Source of the DNA: Fen-1135 sp963705275
Lineage (GTDB): Bacteria > Desulfobacterota > Syntrophia > Syntrophales > UBA2185
Direction of reading: 5' to 3'
DNA length: 64,000 bases
Assembly (NCBI GenBank): GCA_963705275.1
Contig: OY970063.1
Span: 372,001-436,000 of the forward strand
The notes beneath the pieces were generated by a model. That model saw only the letters and a program-made list of their open reading frames with translations. It made no database searches and was not told where the DNA came from. A program made the position numbers and the translations under genes. Positions 63,113-64,000 of this stretch are shown here, one piece after another; the stretch's first letter is position 1; every line of letters starts with the position of its first letter.

Positions 63113-64000
63113 ATGAAAACCTATAGACTACACATAATAGCCGTCTTGATTATATTGATTGCCGGTTTTGGCTTCTGGTTTTTCAATTCCTGGGGTGAAC
63201 TGGAAAAGCCGAGCATCCAGCTCGATCAAGACTTAACGGCGATCGGAAGGTCTAAGACGTTTAATATAGCATTTGCGGACCGGAAGAGCGGCCTTCGCAA
63301 TTCAACTGTCACGATAGTTCAGGATAATCAGACGCAGGCTCTTTCTTCACTCAACTACGTAGACCAAGTTACGAGAGAGAATAATGTGAGCGTAACTATA
63401 GACCCTGTGGCGATCAAACTTCATGAAGGCCCGGCCACGCTCTATGTTTCAGCAACAGACAACTCGCTTTGGAAGAACGAGACGACTCTCGCCATACAGG
63501 TCAATATCGATTTCATGCCTCCTCAAATATTTTTACTCACTTCCACCAACCATATTAATCCCGGCGGCACGTGTGTGATTTTGTACAGAACATCAAAACC
63601 GGTGGTTTCAAGCGGAGTGATGGTCGAAAAGAATTTTTCTCAGGGATATGCGACGACTATCTCAGAGAAACCATGTACCATCAGTTATTTTTCTCTTCCC
63701 ATGGATGCCAAGCATGGTGGAACAACGATAAAAGTCATCGCCCGGGACCAGGCAGGGAATGAAACTTCAATTGCACTGCCGAATCTTATCAGAAAGAAAA
63801 AATTCCGCAGTGATAAGATGACCCTGAGCGAAAATTTCTTGCAGCAGAAGATGCCCGAATTTCAGAGTCATAACCCCGCTCTTCAGGGTAAAACGCCTCT
63901 TGACACCTTCATATATGTAAACGGAAAGATGAGGGAAGAAAACGATAATGCAATCCGGGATATCTGCCGGACATCGAATCCCCGGCAATTATGGGAGGGT
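63113..64000 (+). CDS. M23-type membrane-anchored peptidase, N-terminal part (3' end outside window)
   Basis: Open from ATG at 63113 (GAGG seven bases upstream) to the window edge, 296 codons. One N-terminal membrane helix (YRLHIIAVLIILIAGFGFWF) is followed by two Ig-like beta-sandwich segments (about 40-130 and 135-220). The visible end (KMTLSENFLQQKMPEFQ; YVNGKMREENDNAIRDI) matches from memory the region that precedes the catalytic LytM domain in deltaproteobacterial M23 proteins; the zinc motifs would be beyond 64000. Divergent from coaBC. Confidence 0.7.
   Translation, partial: MKTYRLHIIAVLIILIAGFGFWFFNSWGELEKPSIQLDQDLTAIGRSKTFNIAFADRKSGLRNSTVTIVQDNQTQALSSLNYVDQVTRENNVSVTIDPVAIKLHEGPATLYVSATDNSLWKNETTLAIQVNIDFMPPQIFLLTSTNHINPGGTCVILYRTSKPVVSSGVMVEKNFSQGYATTISEKPCTISYFSLPMDAKHGGTTIKVIARDQAGNETSIALPNLIRKKKFRSDKMTLSENFLQQKMPEFQSHNPALQGKTPLDTFIYVNGKMREENDNAIRDICRTSNPRQLWEG

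Overview
The window looks like the chromosome of a Gram-negative, probably anaerobic bacterium of the former Deltaproteobacteria (Desulfobacterota), plausibly near Syntrophales. This placement is inferred from gene content and order (the rpsB-to-rseP block continuing into ispG-proS-rel, a short EF-Ts, a CoA-transferase/GNAT fusion, a PA2779/PA2778-type pair and a Geobacter-like GSU3473-type N-terminus). No rRNA or marker alignment was possible. Most of the window is dense housekeeping DNA. The accessory parts are roughly 2.4-6.5 kb, 16.2-19.9 kb and 54.0-56.5 kb.

Layout. 0-2.4 kb: the 3' end of a YdcF-like gene and a secreted TolB-like/FG-GAP protein. 2.4-6.5 kb: tRNA-Met(CAT), then a leftward four-gene operon (MinD/FlhG-like ATPase, cyclic-nucleotide-fold plus PilZ protein, small helical protein, AMIN membrane protein), closed by a 47-bp copy of the tRNA 3' half. 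This is the signature of a tRNA-integrated island, but no integrase is present. 6.5-16.2 kb: YheT-like hydrolase, Nudix, aminotransferase, HAD phosphatase, CoA-transferase/GNAT fusion, DRTGG P-loop protein, phosphohexomutase and MFS transporter. 16.2-19.9 kb: small zinc protein, PA2779/PA2778-like pair behind a near-consensus promoter, and a coiled-coil repeat protein.

19.9-45.5 kb is almost entirely leftward: rpsB-tsf-pyrH-frr | uppS-cdsA-dxr-rseP-tsaB-ydcH-psd-pssA-asd-rsmD-coaD-aspC | ispG-proS-rel | amidase | rph-rdgB-tRNA-Pro, preceded by an M23 peptidase, secA and argJ. It combines translation, isoprenoid and phospholipid synthesis, lysine/threonine-family and CoA synthesis, and the stringent response. 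45.6-53 kb holds an EF-G-like GTPase, MogA, a Mut7-C RNase, LapA, HIT, YfcE-type phosphodiesterase, ligA, acyP and an aminotransferase broken by one base. 54-58 kb holds a lone lipoprotein, a cold-shock gene with a terminator in its leader, an RRM protein, an FmdB-type zinc ribbon and adk. 57.8-64 kb holds a HAD phosphatase, a LiaF-like membrane protein, slipin, NfeD, a family-4 uracil-DNA glycosylase, coaBC and the 5' part of an M23 peptidase gene.

The points most worth a second look are the tRNA-bounded MinD/PilZ/AMIN operon, the promoter-terminator-csp leader, the rdgB gene that can only start at a rare codon, and the precisely located one-base frameshift in the aminotransferase at 53703.
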